5,780 nucleotides of DNA, taken from contig JADZCL010000083.1 of the NCBI GenBank assembly GCA_020851615.1, forward strand, positions 1-5,780. The letters are read 5' to 3'. Every line of letters starts with the position of its first letter. The first letter of the stretch is position 1. Both the position numbers and the translations under genes were made by a program. Source of the DNA: Rubrivivax sp. Lineage in GTDB: Bacteria; Pseudomonadota; Gammaproteobacteria; Burkholderiales; Burkholderiaceae_C. Of this stretch, positions 1-5,780 are shown one piece after another. The notes beneath the pieces are model-generated. The model saw nothing but the letters and a program-made list of their open reading frames with translations. It ran no database searches and was not told the origin of the DNA.

Positions 1-449
1 CGCTGGCCTGGTCGCTGCTGTGTGCGCTGGCCGCGGTGGTGGCGCTGGTGTCCAGCATGCCGCTGTGGCTGGTGCCGCCGCTCGTGTTCGTGCTGCCGCC
101 GCTGGTCTGGGGCTGGTTGTGCTACCGGGTGCTGTCTTTTGTGGCCCTGGCGCAGCATGCGAGCCCCCTCGAGCGCAACGAGGTCCTGCACCGCCGCCGC
201 TGGGCGCTGCGCGTGGCAGGGCTGGCCTGCGGGCTGCTGTCTGCGCTGCCCACGCTGGCCTTTGCGCTGGGCGCATCCGCGCTCATGCTCGCGCCGCTGG
301 TGATGCCGTTGGTCGCCTGGGCCTACGCCAGCGTGTTCACCTATGCCACGCTGTGGTTCACGCATTTCACGCTGACGGCCCTGCGCGATCTGCGGGCACA
401 CCCCGGCGCACCCCAGCCACCCGCACCAGACCCCCTTGCCCTGCCATGA
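1..449 (+). CDS. EI24/CysZ-like integral membrane protein, C-terminal part
   Basis: The reading frame is open from the left edge (first full codon at position 3) to a TGA at 447-449, so the N-terminus lies outside the window. About 148 residues are visible. They are dominated by hydrophobic segments: one long Leu/Val/Pro/Trp-rich stretch, then a charged linker (ERNEVLHRRRW), then two more hydrophobic stretches containing SALPTLAFALG and a Tyr/Phe/Thr-rich final helix, and a Pro-rich polar tail. This pattern, and the placement next to a molybdopterin-binding gene, recalls the EI24-domain proteins of Burkholderiales, which are relatives of the sulfate permease CysZ. It should be an inner-membrane protein. 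The substrate or role cannot be read from the sequence. A GTG at 36 could be taken as a start, but the frame upstream of it is equally hydrophobic, so I treat the gene as continuing leftwards. Family assignment is moderate; membrane location is firm. Confidence 0.72.
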   Translation, partial: LAWSLLCALAAVVALVSSMPLWLVPPLVFVLPPLVWGWLCYRVLSFVALAQHASPLERNEVLHRRRWALRVAGLACGLLSALPTLAFALGASALMLAPLVMPLVAWAYASVFTYATLWFTHFTLTALRDLRAHPGAPQPPAPDPLALP

Positions 450-1264
450 ACACGCCCGCCTTCGGCCTTGTCATCGTGGGTGACGAGATCCTCTCCGGCA
501 AGCGCCTGGACAAGCACCTGCAGAAGGTGATCGAACTGCTGGGCGCGCGCGGCCTGGCGCTGGCCTGGGCACGTTACGTCGGTGACGACCGCCCACGCCT
601 GACCGCCGCGTTGCGCGAGGCTTTCGGCAGCGGCGACATCGTGTTCTGCTGCGGGGGTATCGGGGCCACGCCCGACGACCACACGCGCCAGTGCGCCGCG
701 GCTGCGCTGCAGCGGCCTCTGACCCTGCACGCGCAGGCGCGCCAGTTGATCGAGGAGCGCATGCAGGACATGGCACGCGCGCAAGGCCTGCCCTTCGAGC
801 CCGAGCGGCCCGACAACCTGCAGCGGCTGCAGATGGGCGTCTTCCCGCAGGGGGCGGAGGTGATTCCCAATCCGTACAACAAGATCCCGGGTTTCTCGGT
901 CGGCGACGTGCACTTCATGCCGGGATTCCCGGTGATGGCGCACCCGATGATCGAAGGCCTGCTGGATGGGCGCTACGCCCACCTGCACGGCAGCGGTGCG
1001 CTGATCGAGCGCTCGGTTCTGGTCTTCGACGCGATGGAGGCTGCGCTCACTCCGCTGATGGAGGAGATCGAGGTCGCCTACCCGGGTGTGAAGGTATTCA
1101 GCCTGCCCAGTGTCGACCACCCGATCCACGGACGGCACATCGAACTGGGCGTGAAGGGACGCGGAATCGCGGTAGACGAAGCCTATGCCCAACTGCAGGC
1201 GCAGCTGCACCGCCTTGGTGCGAAATCGTGCCCCGTGATGGTGCGCGAACCCGGTCTGAGCTGA
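446..1264 (+). CDS. Molybdopterin-binding (CinA N-domain/MoaB-like) protein
   Basis: The protein has 272 residues. The N-terminal half is a MoCF-biosynthesis/molybdopterin-binding domain: it opens with [20 protein letters not shown] (CinA-type GDEIL-G signature, residues about 7-26) and carries [11 protein letters not shown] at about 71-81, matching the family's GG-G-T-DD-T ligand loop. A later NPYNKIPGF and [12 protein letters not shown] segment (about 150-172) matches the second conserved region of CinA-type domains, where a GVP/LPG motif usually lies. The C-terminal nicotinamide-nucleotide amidase domain of full CinA is absent, so this is the short single-domain form often labelled 'competence/damage-inducible protein A' or 'molybdopterin-binding protein'. 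Its true substrate is not established and a role in competence should not be assumed. The start is the ATG whose ATGA overlaps the stop of the membrane-protein gene. No Shine-Dalgarno sequence is evident, which suggests translational coupling. Its last codons contain the NtrC-type boxes of glnA. Confidence 0.88.
   Translation: MNTPAFGLVIVGDEILSGKRLDKHLQKVIELLGARGLALAWARYVGDDRPRLTAALREAFGSGDIVFCCGGIGATPDDHTRQCAAAALQRPLTLHAQARQLIEERMQDMARAQGLPFEPERPDNLQRLQMGVFPQGAEVIPNPYNKIPGFSVGDVHFMPGFPVMAHPMIEGLLDGRYAHLHGSGALIERSVLVFDAMEAALTPLMEEIEVAYPGVKVFSLPSVDHPIHGRHIELGVKGRGIAVDEAYAQLQAQLHRLGAKSCPVMVREPGLS
1206..1222 (+). promoter_or_regulatory. Putative NtrC enhancer box 1 for glnA
   Basis: TGCACCGCCTTGGTGCG matches the enteric NtrC site (TGCAC-N7-GTGCA, core TGCACYA-N3-TGGTGCA) except for two positions: G for A at position 7 and G for the last A. 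Its centre (1214) is about 130 bp upstream of the predicted sigma-54 start near 1344, close to the upstream NtrC site of E. coli glnA at about -140. It lies within codons for L-H-R-L-G-A of the molybdopterin-binding protein gene. The match is seen in the sequence; function is inferred. Confidence 0.72.
1229..1245 (+). promoter_or_regulatory. Putative NtrC enhancer box 2 for glnA
   Basis: TGCCCCGTGATGGTGCG is a second, weaker copy of the NtrC box. Its right half TGGTGCG is identical to that of box 1, while the left half has C in place of the A of TGCAC. The centre (1237) is about 107 bp upstream of the predicted start, very near the -108 site of E. coli glnA. The two box centres are 23 bp apart, about two helical turns, which would place two NtrC dimers on roughly the same face of the DNA. 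Together with the sigma-54 promoter downstream this pair is convincing; alone this box would be weak. Confidence 0.6.
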
Positions 1265-1317
1265 CTCACAATCCGTGCGGCGCCGGCTGCCGGCAGGCAA
1301 CGGCGCGGCACGGAGCC

Positions 1318-1333
1318 TGGCACGCAAGCTGCT
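1318..1333 (+). promoter_or_regulatory. Sigma-54 promoter of glnA
   Basis: TGGCACGCAAGCTGCT fits the RpoN consensus TGGCACG-N4-TTGCW with a single mismatch (C for the first T of the -12 element). The invariant GG (1319-1320) and GC (1331-1332) are separated by exactly 10 bp, the required -24/-12 spacing. The predicted transcription start is near 1344, leaving a leader of about 111 nt before the glnA ATG. NtrC-controlled sigma-54 transcription of glnA is well established in proteobacteria, and ntrC itself lies downstream in this locus. No convincing IHF site is visible between the enhancer boxes and the promoter. Confidence 0.87.
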
Positions 1334-1442
1334 TACAGAATTCGTGTGCCGGCCGTGGCCAATGCCGCCAGGGCCAGTCGATACCCGTAGCGAACGACCG
1401 CAATCAACCCGTCATGGCCGCCAGCCGGCCGCCGACACCCAG

Positions 1443-1447
1443 AGGAG
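1443..1447 (+). promoter_or_regulatory. Shine-Dalgarno of glnA
   Basis: AGGAG within AGAGGAGAG sits 7 nt before the ATG at 1455. It decides the start: the frame is open for 60 more codons upstream with an in-frame ATG at 1362, but that stretch has no ribosome site and no resemblance to glutamine synthetase. Confidence 0.88.
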
Positions 1448-1454
1448 AGCCTCG

Positions 1455-2870
1455 ATGGCAAAGACTGTTGCCGACGTCATGCAGATGATCCAGGAGAACG
1501 AAGTCCGCTTCGTCGACATGCGCTTCACGGACACCCGCGGCAAGGAGCAGCACCTCTCCGTCCCCGTGTCGCACTTCAACGAGGACAAGTTCGCCTCGGG
1601 CCAGGCCTTCGACGGGTCGTCGATCGCCGGCTGGAAGGGCATCGAGGCATCCGACATGCAGTTGATGCCCGACCCCGACACGGCCGTCATCGATCCCTTC
1701 TTCGACGAGCCGACGCTGATCCTCACCTGCGACGTCGTTGAGCCCGGCGACGGCAAGCCCTACGAGCGCGACCCGCGCAGCCTGGCGCGGCGCGCCGAGG
1801 CCTACCTCAAGAGCAGTGGCATCGGCGATACGGCGTACTTCGGCCCCGAGCCCGAGTTCTTCATCTTCGACCAGGTGCAGTGGAACGTCGACATGTCGGG
1901 CTGCTTCCTGAAGATCGGCTCGCTCGAAGCGCCCTGGAGCAGCGGCGCCAGTGTGGAAGGCGGCAACATGGGCCACCGGCCCGGGACCAAGGGTGGCTAC
2001 TTCCCGGTGCCGCCGGTGGACACCTTCCAGGACATGCGCTCCGAGATGTGCCTGGTGCTGGAGTCGCTGGGCATCCCGGTCGAGGTGCATCACCACGAGG
2101 TCGCCGGCCAGGGCCAGAACGAGATCGGCACGCGCTTCAGCACGCTCGTCCAGCGTGCCGACTGGCTGCAGTTGCAGAAGTACGTCATCCACAACGTCGC
2201 GCACAGCTATGGCAAGACGGTGACCTTCATGCCCAAGCCGGTGGTGGGTGACAACGGCAGCGGCATGCACGTCCACCAGTCGGTCTGGAAGGACGGCAAG
2301 AACCTCTTCGCCGGCGACGGCTACGGTGGCCTGTCGAAGTTCGCGCTGTACTACATCGGCGGCATCATCAAGCACGCGCGTGCGCTGAACGCGATCACCA
2401 ACCCCGGCACCAACAGCTACAAGCGGCTCGTGCCGGGCTTCGAGGCACCGGTCAAGTTGGCCTATTCGGCGCGCAACCGCTCGGCCTCGATTCGCATTCC
2501 CTACGTGCAGAACCCCAAGGCACGGCGCGTGGAGGCGAGGTTCCCGGACCCGCTGATGAACCCCTACCTCGGCTTCTCGGCATTGCTGATGGCCGGCCTC
2601 GATGGTGTGGAGAACCGCATCGATCCGGGCGAGGCGGCGACCAAGGACCTGTACCACCTGCCGCCGGAGGAGGATGCGCAGATCCCGACGGTGTGCCACA
2701 GCCTGGATCAGGCGCTGGAGTGCCTGGATCAGGATCGCGCCTTCCTCACCAAGGGCGGGGTGTTCAGCGACGCCTATATCGACGCCTACATCGACCTCAA
2801 GATGCAGGAAGTGCAGCGCATGCGCATGACCACGCACCCGCTGGAGTTCGAGATGTACTACAGCCTGTGA
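1455..2870 (+). CDS. glnA: Glutamine synthetase, type I
   Basis: This enzyme makes glutamine from glutamate, ammonia and ATP and is the entry point of ammonium assimilation; it acts in the cytoplasm as a dodecamer. The protein is 471 residues, the normal length for bacterial GSI-beta. The N-terminal beta-grasp domain includes FDGSSIAGW (52-60), whose Asp53 corresponds to the catalytic Asp50 region of enteric GS. The catalytic domain shows PEPEFF (131-136, metal-binding glutamates), [14 protein letters not shown] (211-224), [10 protein letters not shown] (267-276, with the ammonium/metal-site histidine), the [13 protein letters not shown] loop (316-328), and the RIPY and EARFPDP motifs (347-350, 360-366). 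Tyr400 in [10 protein letters not shown] is the tyrosine adenylylated by GlnE (Tyr397 in enterics), so covalent regulation is expected. Enteric enzymes have Asp after that tyrosine; here it is His. Transcription should come from the sigma-54/NtrC promoter just upstream. Confidence 0.98.
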   Translation: MAKTVADVMQMIQENEVRFVDMRFTDTRGKEQHLSVPVSHFNEDKFASGQAFDGSSIAGWKGIEASDMQLMPDPDTAVIDPFFDEPTLILTCDVVEPGDGKPYERDPRSLARRAEAYLKSSGIGDTAYFGPEPEFFIFDQVQWNVDMSGCFLKIGSLEAPWSSGASVEGGNMGHRPGTKGGYFPVPPVDTFQDMRSEMCLVLESLGIPVEVHHHEVAGQGQNEIGTRFSTLVQRADWLQLQKYVIHNVAHSYGKTVTFMPKPVVGDNGSGMHVHQSVWKDGKNLFAGDGYGGLSKFALYYIGGIIKHARALNAITNPGTNSYKRLVPGFEAPVKLAYSARNRSASIRIPYVQNPKARRVEARFPDPLMNPYLGFSALLMAGLDGVENRIDPGEAATKDLYHLPPEEDAQIPTVCHSLDQALECLDQDRAFLTKGGVFSDAYIDAYIDLKMQEVQRMRMTTHPLEFEMYYSL

Positions 2871-2906
2871 AGGATGTCGGGGCCGCGGCCGGCTCTGGTT
2901 CACAAT

Positions 2907-2940
2907 GCCGCCCCAGGCAGGCAGCGCGCCGTGGGGCGGC
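2907..2940 (+). terminator. Hairpin after glnA, possible attenuator or mRNA 3' stabiliser
   Basis: A perfect 9-bp inverted repeat, GCCGCCCCA (2907-2915) and TGGGGCGGC (2932-2940), encloses a 16-nt loop. Inside the loop GGC (2916-2918) can pair further with GCC (2928-2930) if one base bulges. The stem is very GC-rich but is followed by TGCCCGAACC, with no T-tract, so it is not a classical intrinsic terminator. It begins about 36 nt after the glnA stop and ends 32 nt before the next gene. A structure here could lower read-through into ntrBC, as the terminator between glnA and glnL does in E. coli, or protect the glnA mRNA 3' end. The repeat is seen; its role is inferred. Confidence 0.5.
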
Positions 2941-2972
2941 TGCCCGAACCGGAATCCGCCGCAGGTGACCCG

Positions 2973-3518
2973 ATGACGTTGTGCTCCCTGGTTCGATCGA
3001 CGCCGCCGTGGCTGCTGCTCCTCCTGGTGTCCGCACTGCCCGCCGTCCATGCGCAGCCGGCGGCGGCCGCCGCGCAGGTCTACCGCTGTCCGGGCCCGCC
3101 GGTGCTCTACACCGATGCCATCACGCCCAAGGAAGCGCAGGAACGCGGCTGCCGCACGATCGAAGGCACGCCGATCACCGTCATCCAGGCGCCGCGACCG
3201 CGGGCCGCAACCGCTGCGGGCAGTGCCGGAGCCTCGGCCGCGCCGCGCGCCCCGGGCGAGGCTCGCGTCGACCCGGCGGCGCAGCGCCAGCGCGACAGCG
3301 AGGCACGCCGCATCCTGCAGGACGAGTTGAAGCGCGAGGAGGACAGGCTTGCCGCGCTGCAGAAGGACTACAACAACGGCGAGCCCGAGCGTCGCGGCGA
3401 CGAGCGCAACTACCAGCGCTACCTCGACCGGGTGGCCGAGATGAAGGCCTCCATCACGCGCAAGGAAGCCGACATCGCCGCCCTCAAGCGCGAGATCACG
3501 AAGCTCCCCACGCCGTGA
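2973..3518 (+). CDS. Exported DUF4124-domain protein with coiled-coil C-terminus
   Basis: The protein is 181 residues and of unknown function. Residues 1-27 form a signal peptide: a short start with one Arg, a WLLLLLVSALPAV core, and a VHA-Q type I cleavage site, predicting export to the periplasm. Residues 36-62 (QVYRCPG...VLYTDAI...GC) look like the small DUF4124 domain common in beta- and gammaproteobacteria, with Cys39 and Cys60 able to form a disulfide. An Ala/Pro/Gly-rich linker follows (about 73-103), then a highly charged helical region (104-178, rich in K, E, R, Q and D) that probably forms a coiled coil. I chose ATG 2973 because AGGTGA at 2963-2968 precedes it and the signal peptide begins there; the frame is open upstream to ATG 2874 but that adds a polar non-signal segment. 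The gene lies between glnA and ntrB and its stop overlaps the ntrB start, so co-transcription is likely. No enzymatic motif is visible. Confidence 0.86.
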   Translation: MTLCSLVRSTPPWLLLLLVSALPAVHAQPAAAAAQVYRCPGPPVLYTDAITPKEAQERGCRTIEGTPITVIQAPRPRAATAAGSAGASAAPRAPGEARVDPAAQRQRDSEARRILQDELKREEDRLAALQKDYNNGEPERRGDERNYQRYLDRVAEMKASITRKEADIAALKREITKLPTP

Positions 3519-4648
3519 GCGCCCGGCCCGGTCGCGCGAGTCCACCGCGCGCGTTGTGGGCCGACTCCCTCTTCGACCACCTGACGACGCGGGTCGCCGT
3601 CTGCGACGCGCAGGGGCTGTGCCTGTACGTCAACGCCGCGATCGAGGACGCGCTGAACCTGGCGCGGCGGCGGCTGGTGGGCAGCCGTGTCAGCACCTGG
3701 GTCGTCGACCCGGCTCCGCTGCAGGATGCCGTGCGCCGTGTGGCCGCGCAGGAGGCCTTGCGCCTGCGGCTGGACGCTGACCTTGCGCGCGTATCCAGCG
3801 CCGGCGAGCCGGGGTCCGCAGCGCCGGAACGCGCAGTGCACCTGATCGTCAGCCGCTTCGACGCCGACGGCTCCCGGCTGCTCATCGAATGGCAGGAGAC
3901 CGGCGTGCAGGCACGCCATGAGCGCGAGGCGCGCCTGCAGGTGCAGGCGCAGGCCCACAAGGAGTTGGTGCGCAATCTCGCGCACGAGATCGGCAACCCG
4001 CTGGGCGGCATCCGTGGTGCCGCGCAGTTGCTGCAGATGCAGGGCATCGCCGGCGAAGGGCTCGAGGCCGCCCAGCTCATCGTGCACGAGGCCGACCGGC
4101 TGCAATCGCTCGTCGACCGTCTGCTGGCGCCGCATCGCGGTGTGCTGCACATCGGCGACGTCAACCTGCACGAAGTCTGCGAGCATGTGCGACGGCTGGT
4201 GTGGGCCGAATACGCCGGCAGCGTCGGGATCGAGCGCGACTACGACACCTCGCTGCCGGAATTCCGCGGCGACCGCGAGCGCATCCTGCAGATCGTCCTC
4301 AACCTCGTGCGCAATGCGGCGCAGGCGCTGCAGGCCCATGATTTCCACGGCGCACCTGGCACGCCGGGTGCCCCGCGCATCCTCCTGCGCACGCGCGCGG
4401 CGCGCCAGGTCACGATCGGTGGCCAGCGCTGGCGCCTGGCGCTCGTGCTGCAGGTCGAGGACAACGGCCCCGGCGTGCCCGAGGACATGCGTGAGCGCAT
4501 CTTCGATCCCCTGGTCACCGCGCGTGCAGGCGGTACGGGCCTGGGGCTGACGCTGGCGCAGGCGTTCGCGCAGCAGCACCAAGGCATCATCGAGTGCCGC
4601 AGCGTGCCCGGTCGCACCGTCTTCGAGTTGCTCCTGCCGCTGCCATGA
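3515..4648 (+). CDS. glnL: Nitrogen regulation sensor histidine kinase NtrB
   Basis: Also named ntrB. It is a cytoplasmic kinase/phosphatase that reads nitrogen status through PII protein and controls NtrC phosphorylation. It has 377 residues and no membrane segment. An N-terminal PAS-like sensor domain (about 17-130: LFDHLTTRVAVCDAQG, then YVNAAIEDALNL) is followed by the H-box NLAHEIGNPLGGIRGAAQLL (154-173) with phosphoacceptor His157. The HATPase domain has the N-box with Asn267 in NLVRNAAQAL, the G1 box VEDNGPGVP (314-322), FDPLVTAR (330-337) and the G2 box GGTGLGLTLAQ (339-349). The GGIRGAAQLL wording is specific to NtrB. Where I recall HEIKNP in enteric NtrB, this protein has HEIGNP (Gly160). 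The start is GTG 3515, giving a GTGA overlap with the preceding stop; the ribosome site is weak, so coupling is likely. TTG 3554 is a less likely alternative. Its stop overlaps the ntrC start by ATGA. Confidence 0.95.
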   Translation: MSARPGRASPPRALWADSLFDHLTTRVAVCDAQGLCLYVNAAIEDALNLARRRLVGSRVSTWVVDPAPLQDAVRRVAAQEALRLRLDADLARVSSAGEPGSAAPERAVHLIVSRFDADGSRLLIEWQETGVQARHEREARLQVQAQAHKELVRNLAHEIGNPLGGIRGAAQLLQMQGIAGEGLEAAQLIVHEADRLQSLVDRLLAPHRGVLHIGDVNLHEVCEHVRRLVWAEYAGSVGIERDYDTSLPEFRGDRERILQIVLNLVRNAAQALQAHDFHGAPGTPGAPRILLRTRAARQVTIGGQRWRLALVLQVEDNGPGVPEDMRERIFDPLVTARAGGTGLGLTLAQAFAQQHQGIIECRSVPGRTVFELLLPLP

Positions 4649-5780
4649 AGCCCATCTGGATCGTCGACGACGACCACGCCATCCGCTTCGTGCTCGAGAA
4701 GGCGCTGGCGCACGCCGGCCTGACTGCACGGGGCTTTGCCGATGCGCGGGACTTGCTGCAGGCCTTGCGGGACGAGCAGCCGCAGGTGCTGGTCAGCGAC
4801 ATCCGCATGCCGGGCATGTCGGGCCTGGAACTGCTGCAGCGCGTGAAGGCGCAGCGGCCACGGCTGCCGGTGATCGTGATGACGGCGCACGCCGATCTGG
4901 ACAACGCAGTGGCTGCCTTCCAGGGTGGTGCGTTCGAATACCTGGCCAAGCCATTCGACCTGCCCGCGGCGGTCGAGCTGATCCGCCGCGCGGTCGACGA
5001 GAGCCTGCGCGAGGAGGCCAGCCGCGACGACGCAGCCGACACCTCCTCCATGGAGTTGCTCGGGCAGGCCCCGGCGATGCAGGAGCTCTATCGCGCCATC
5101 GGGCGGCTGGGCAGCAGCCGCGCCACGGTACTCATTACCGGCGAGAGCGGCAGCGGCAAGGAGCTGGTGGCGCGGGCGTTGCACCGCCATGGCCCGGCGG
5201 GTGCGGACGGCAGCCGGGGGCCGTTCGTCGCCATCAACACCGCCGCGATCCCGCGTGAGCTGCTCGAGAGCGAGCTCTTTGGTCACGAGCGCGGCGCCTT
5301 CACCGGGGCGCAGGCCCTGCGGCGCGGGCGCTTCGAACAGGCCGAAGGCGGCACGCTCTTTCTCGACGAGATCGGCGACATGCCGCCCGAACTGCAGACG
5401 CGTCTGCTGCGCGTCCTCAGCGACGGACACTACTACCGCGTCGGCGGCCATCACCCGTTGCAGGCGCGGGTGCGCATCATCGCGGCCACCCACCAGGACC
5501 TCGAGCAGCGCGTGCGTGCGGGTTCGTTTCGTGAGGACCTGTTCCACCGGCTCAACGTGATCCGGCTGCGCCTGCCGCCCCTGCGCGAGCGTCGCGAGGA
5601 CATTGCGCGGCTGGTGCACCACTTCCTGGCCAGCAGTGCGCAGCAGCTTGGCGTCGACGCCAAACGCATCGGGGATGGGGCCATGCGCCGGCTGCGGGAC
5701 TTCGACTACCCGGGCAACGTGCGCCAGCTGGAGAACATCTGCCACTGGCTGACGGTGATGGCGCCGACCCAGGTGGTGCA
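4645..5780 (+). CDS. glnG: Nitrogen regulation response regulator NtrC, C-terminus beyond window
   Basis: Also named ntrC. It is a sigma-54-dependent activator that, when phosphorylated by NtrB, drives glnA and other nitrogen genes. The visible 378 residues contain a receiver domain (1-120) with acidic DDD at 8-10, phosphoacceptor Asp52 in VSDIRMPGMSG, Thr80 in VIVMTAH and Lys102 in AKPFD. The AAA+ domain (about 137-378) has Walker A GESGSGKE (166-173), the sigma-54 contact loop GAFTGA (217-222), Walker B GTLFLDE (236-242), FREDLFHRLNV with candidate arginine fingers (295-305), and sensor II YPGNVRQLEN (355-364). All catalytic motifs are intact, so the protein should be an active enhancer-binding ATPase. 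The C-terminal Fis-type DNA-binding helix-turn-helix lies past the right edge. ATG 4645 overlaps the ntrB stop by ATGA with no clear separate ribosome site. The NtrB partner immediately upstream supports NtrC over other regulators of this class. Confidence 0.97.
   Translation, partial: MKPIWIVDDDHAIRFVLEKALAHAGLTARGFADARDLLQALRDEQPQVLVSDIRMPGMSGLELLQRVKAQRPRLPVIVMTAHADLDNAVAAFQGGAFEYLAKPFDLPAAVELIRRAVDESLREEASRDDAADTSSMELLGQAPAMQELYRAIGRLGSSRATVLITGESGSGKELVARALHRHGPAGADGSRGPFVAINTAAIPRELLESELFGHERGAFTGAQALRRGRFEQAEGGTLFLDEIGDMPPELQTRLLRVLSDGHYYRVGGHHPLQARVRIIAATHQDLEQRVRAGSFREDLFHRLNVIRLRLPPLRERREDIARLVHHFLASSAQQLGVDAKRIGDGAMRRLRDFDYPGNVRQLENICHWLTVMAPTQVV

Noticed and set aside
1287..1296. 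Perfect 10-bp palindrome CTGCCGGCAG between the enhancer boxes and the glnA promoter.
   Set aside because: It has no loop and no T-tract, so it is neither a terminator nor a known operator; it is too short in GC-rich DNA to be meaningful alone.
1275..1454. A 60-residue N-terminal extension of glutamine synthetase, with an in-frame ATG at 1362.
   Set aside because: The extension has no family similarity, spans the sigma-54 promoter, and lacks a ribosome site, whereas ATG 1455 has AGGAG at ideal spacing and begins the normal MAKTVADVM sequence.
1414..1488. A 24-codon upstream frame in the glnA leader that overlaps the glnA start and might act as a regulatory leader peptide.
   Set aside because: No Shine-Dalgarno sequence precedes it and it has no glutamine or other regulatory codon run; it is the tail of a longer shadow frame.
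2881..2890. Palindrome GGCCGCGGCC just after the glnA stop.
   Set aside because: A G/C-only palindrome with no loop; expected by chance at this base composition.
1404..3545. A 713-codon open frame on the minus strand opposite glnA and the DUF4124 gene.
   Set aside because: It lies antisense to glnA, which is certain, and its composition (runs of Arg, Val, His, Leu, Asp) is typical of a GC-rich shadow frame. No recognisable domain or ribosome site supports it.
3968..3985. Inverted repeat GTGCGC-N6-GCGCAC inside ntrB, resembling a regulator site.
   Set aside because: It falls on codons for the invariant VRNLAH segment around the H-box, and six-base GC-rich repeats arise often by chance here. 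It does not match the NtrC box.
4240..5745. A 501-codon open frame on the minus strand opposite ntrB and ntrC, and a similar 436-codon one at 3419-4729.
   Set aside because: Both are mirror frames of well-identified regulatory genes, with low-complexity His/Arg/Gln-rich translations and no domain.

Overview
The window is a high-GC (by eye, roughly two thirds G+C), gene-dense stretch of bacterial chromosome. The gene content and order, glnA followed by a small secreted protein and then ntrB-ntrC, together with strong GC-rich codon bias, point to a betaproteobacterium, most likely Burkholderiales near the Rubrivivax/Leptothrix/Ideonella/Methylibium group. That placement is inferred from gene order and protein wording, not from a database search. 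Every gene is on the + strand.

Layout: (1) 1-449, the 3' part of a multi-spanning membrane protein resembling the EI24/CysZ-like family. (2) 446-1264, a stand-alone molybdopterin-binding (CinA N-domain/MoaB-like) protein whose start overlaps the previous stop by ATGA. (3) 1265-1454, the glnA control region. It has a near-consensus sigma-54 promoter at 1318-1333 and a roughly 110-nt leader ending in a good Shine-Dalgarno sequence. Two 17-bp NtrC-type boxes lie just upstream, inside the last codons of gene 2. (4) 1455-2870, glnA, type I glutamine synthetase with the adenylylation tyrosine. (5) 2871-2972, a spacer with a 9-bp GC-rich hairpin that lacks a T-tract. (6) 2973-3518, a small exported DUF4124-type protein with a coiled-coil C-terminus. 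(7) 3515-4648, ntrB (glnL), the nitrogen sensor kinase, starting on a GTG that overlaps the previous stop. (8) 4645-5780, ntrC (glnG), the sigma-54 activator, cut by the window end after its AAA+ domain.

Together the genes form the nitrogen-assimilation control loop. Under nitrogen limitation NtrB should phosphorylate NtrC on Asp52. NtrC-P would bind the paired boxes at about -130 and -107 and drive sigma-54 transcription of glnA, with some read-through past the hairpin into the DUF4124 gene and ntrBC. Glutamine synthetase activity is then tuned by adenylylation of Tyr400.

I found no mobile element, CRISPR array, tRNA or rRNA, and no sign of an undescribed multi-gene system. The most noteworthy points are the NtrC sites embedded in a neighbour's coding sequence, the small secreted protein wedged into the glnA-ntrBC unit, and a glycine in the NtrB H-box where I recall lysine in well-known homologues.
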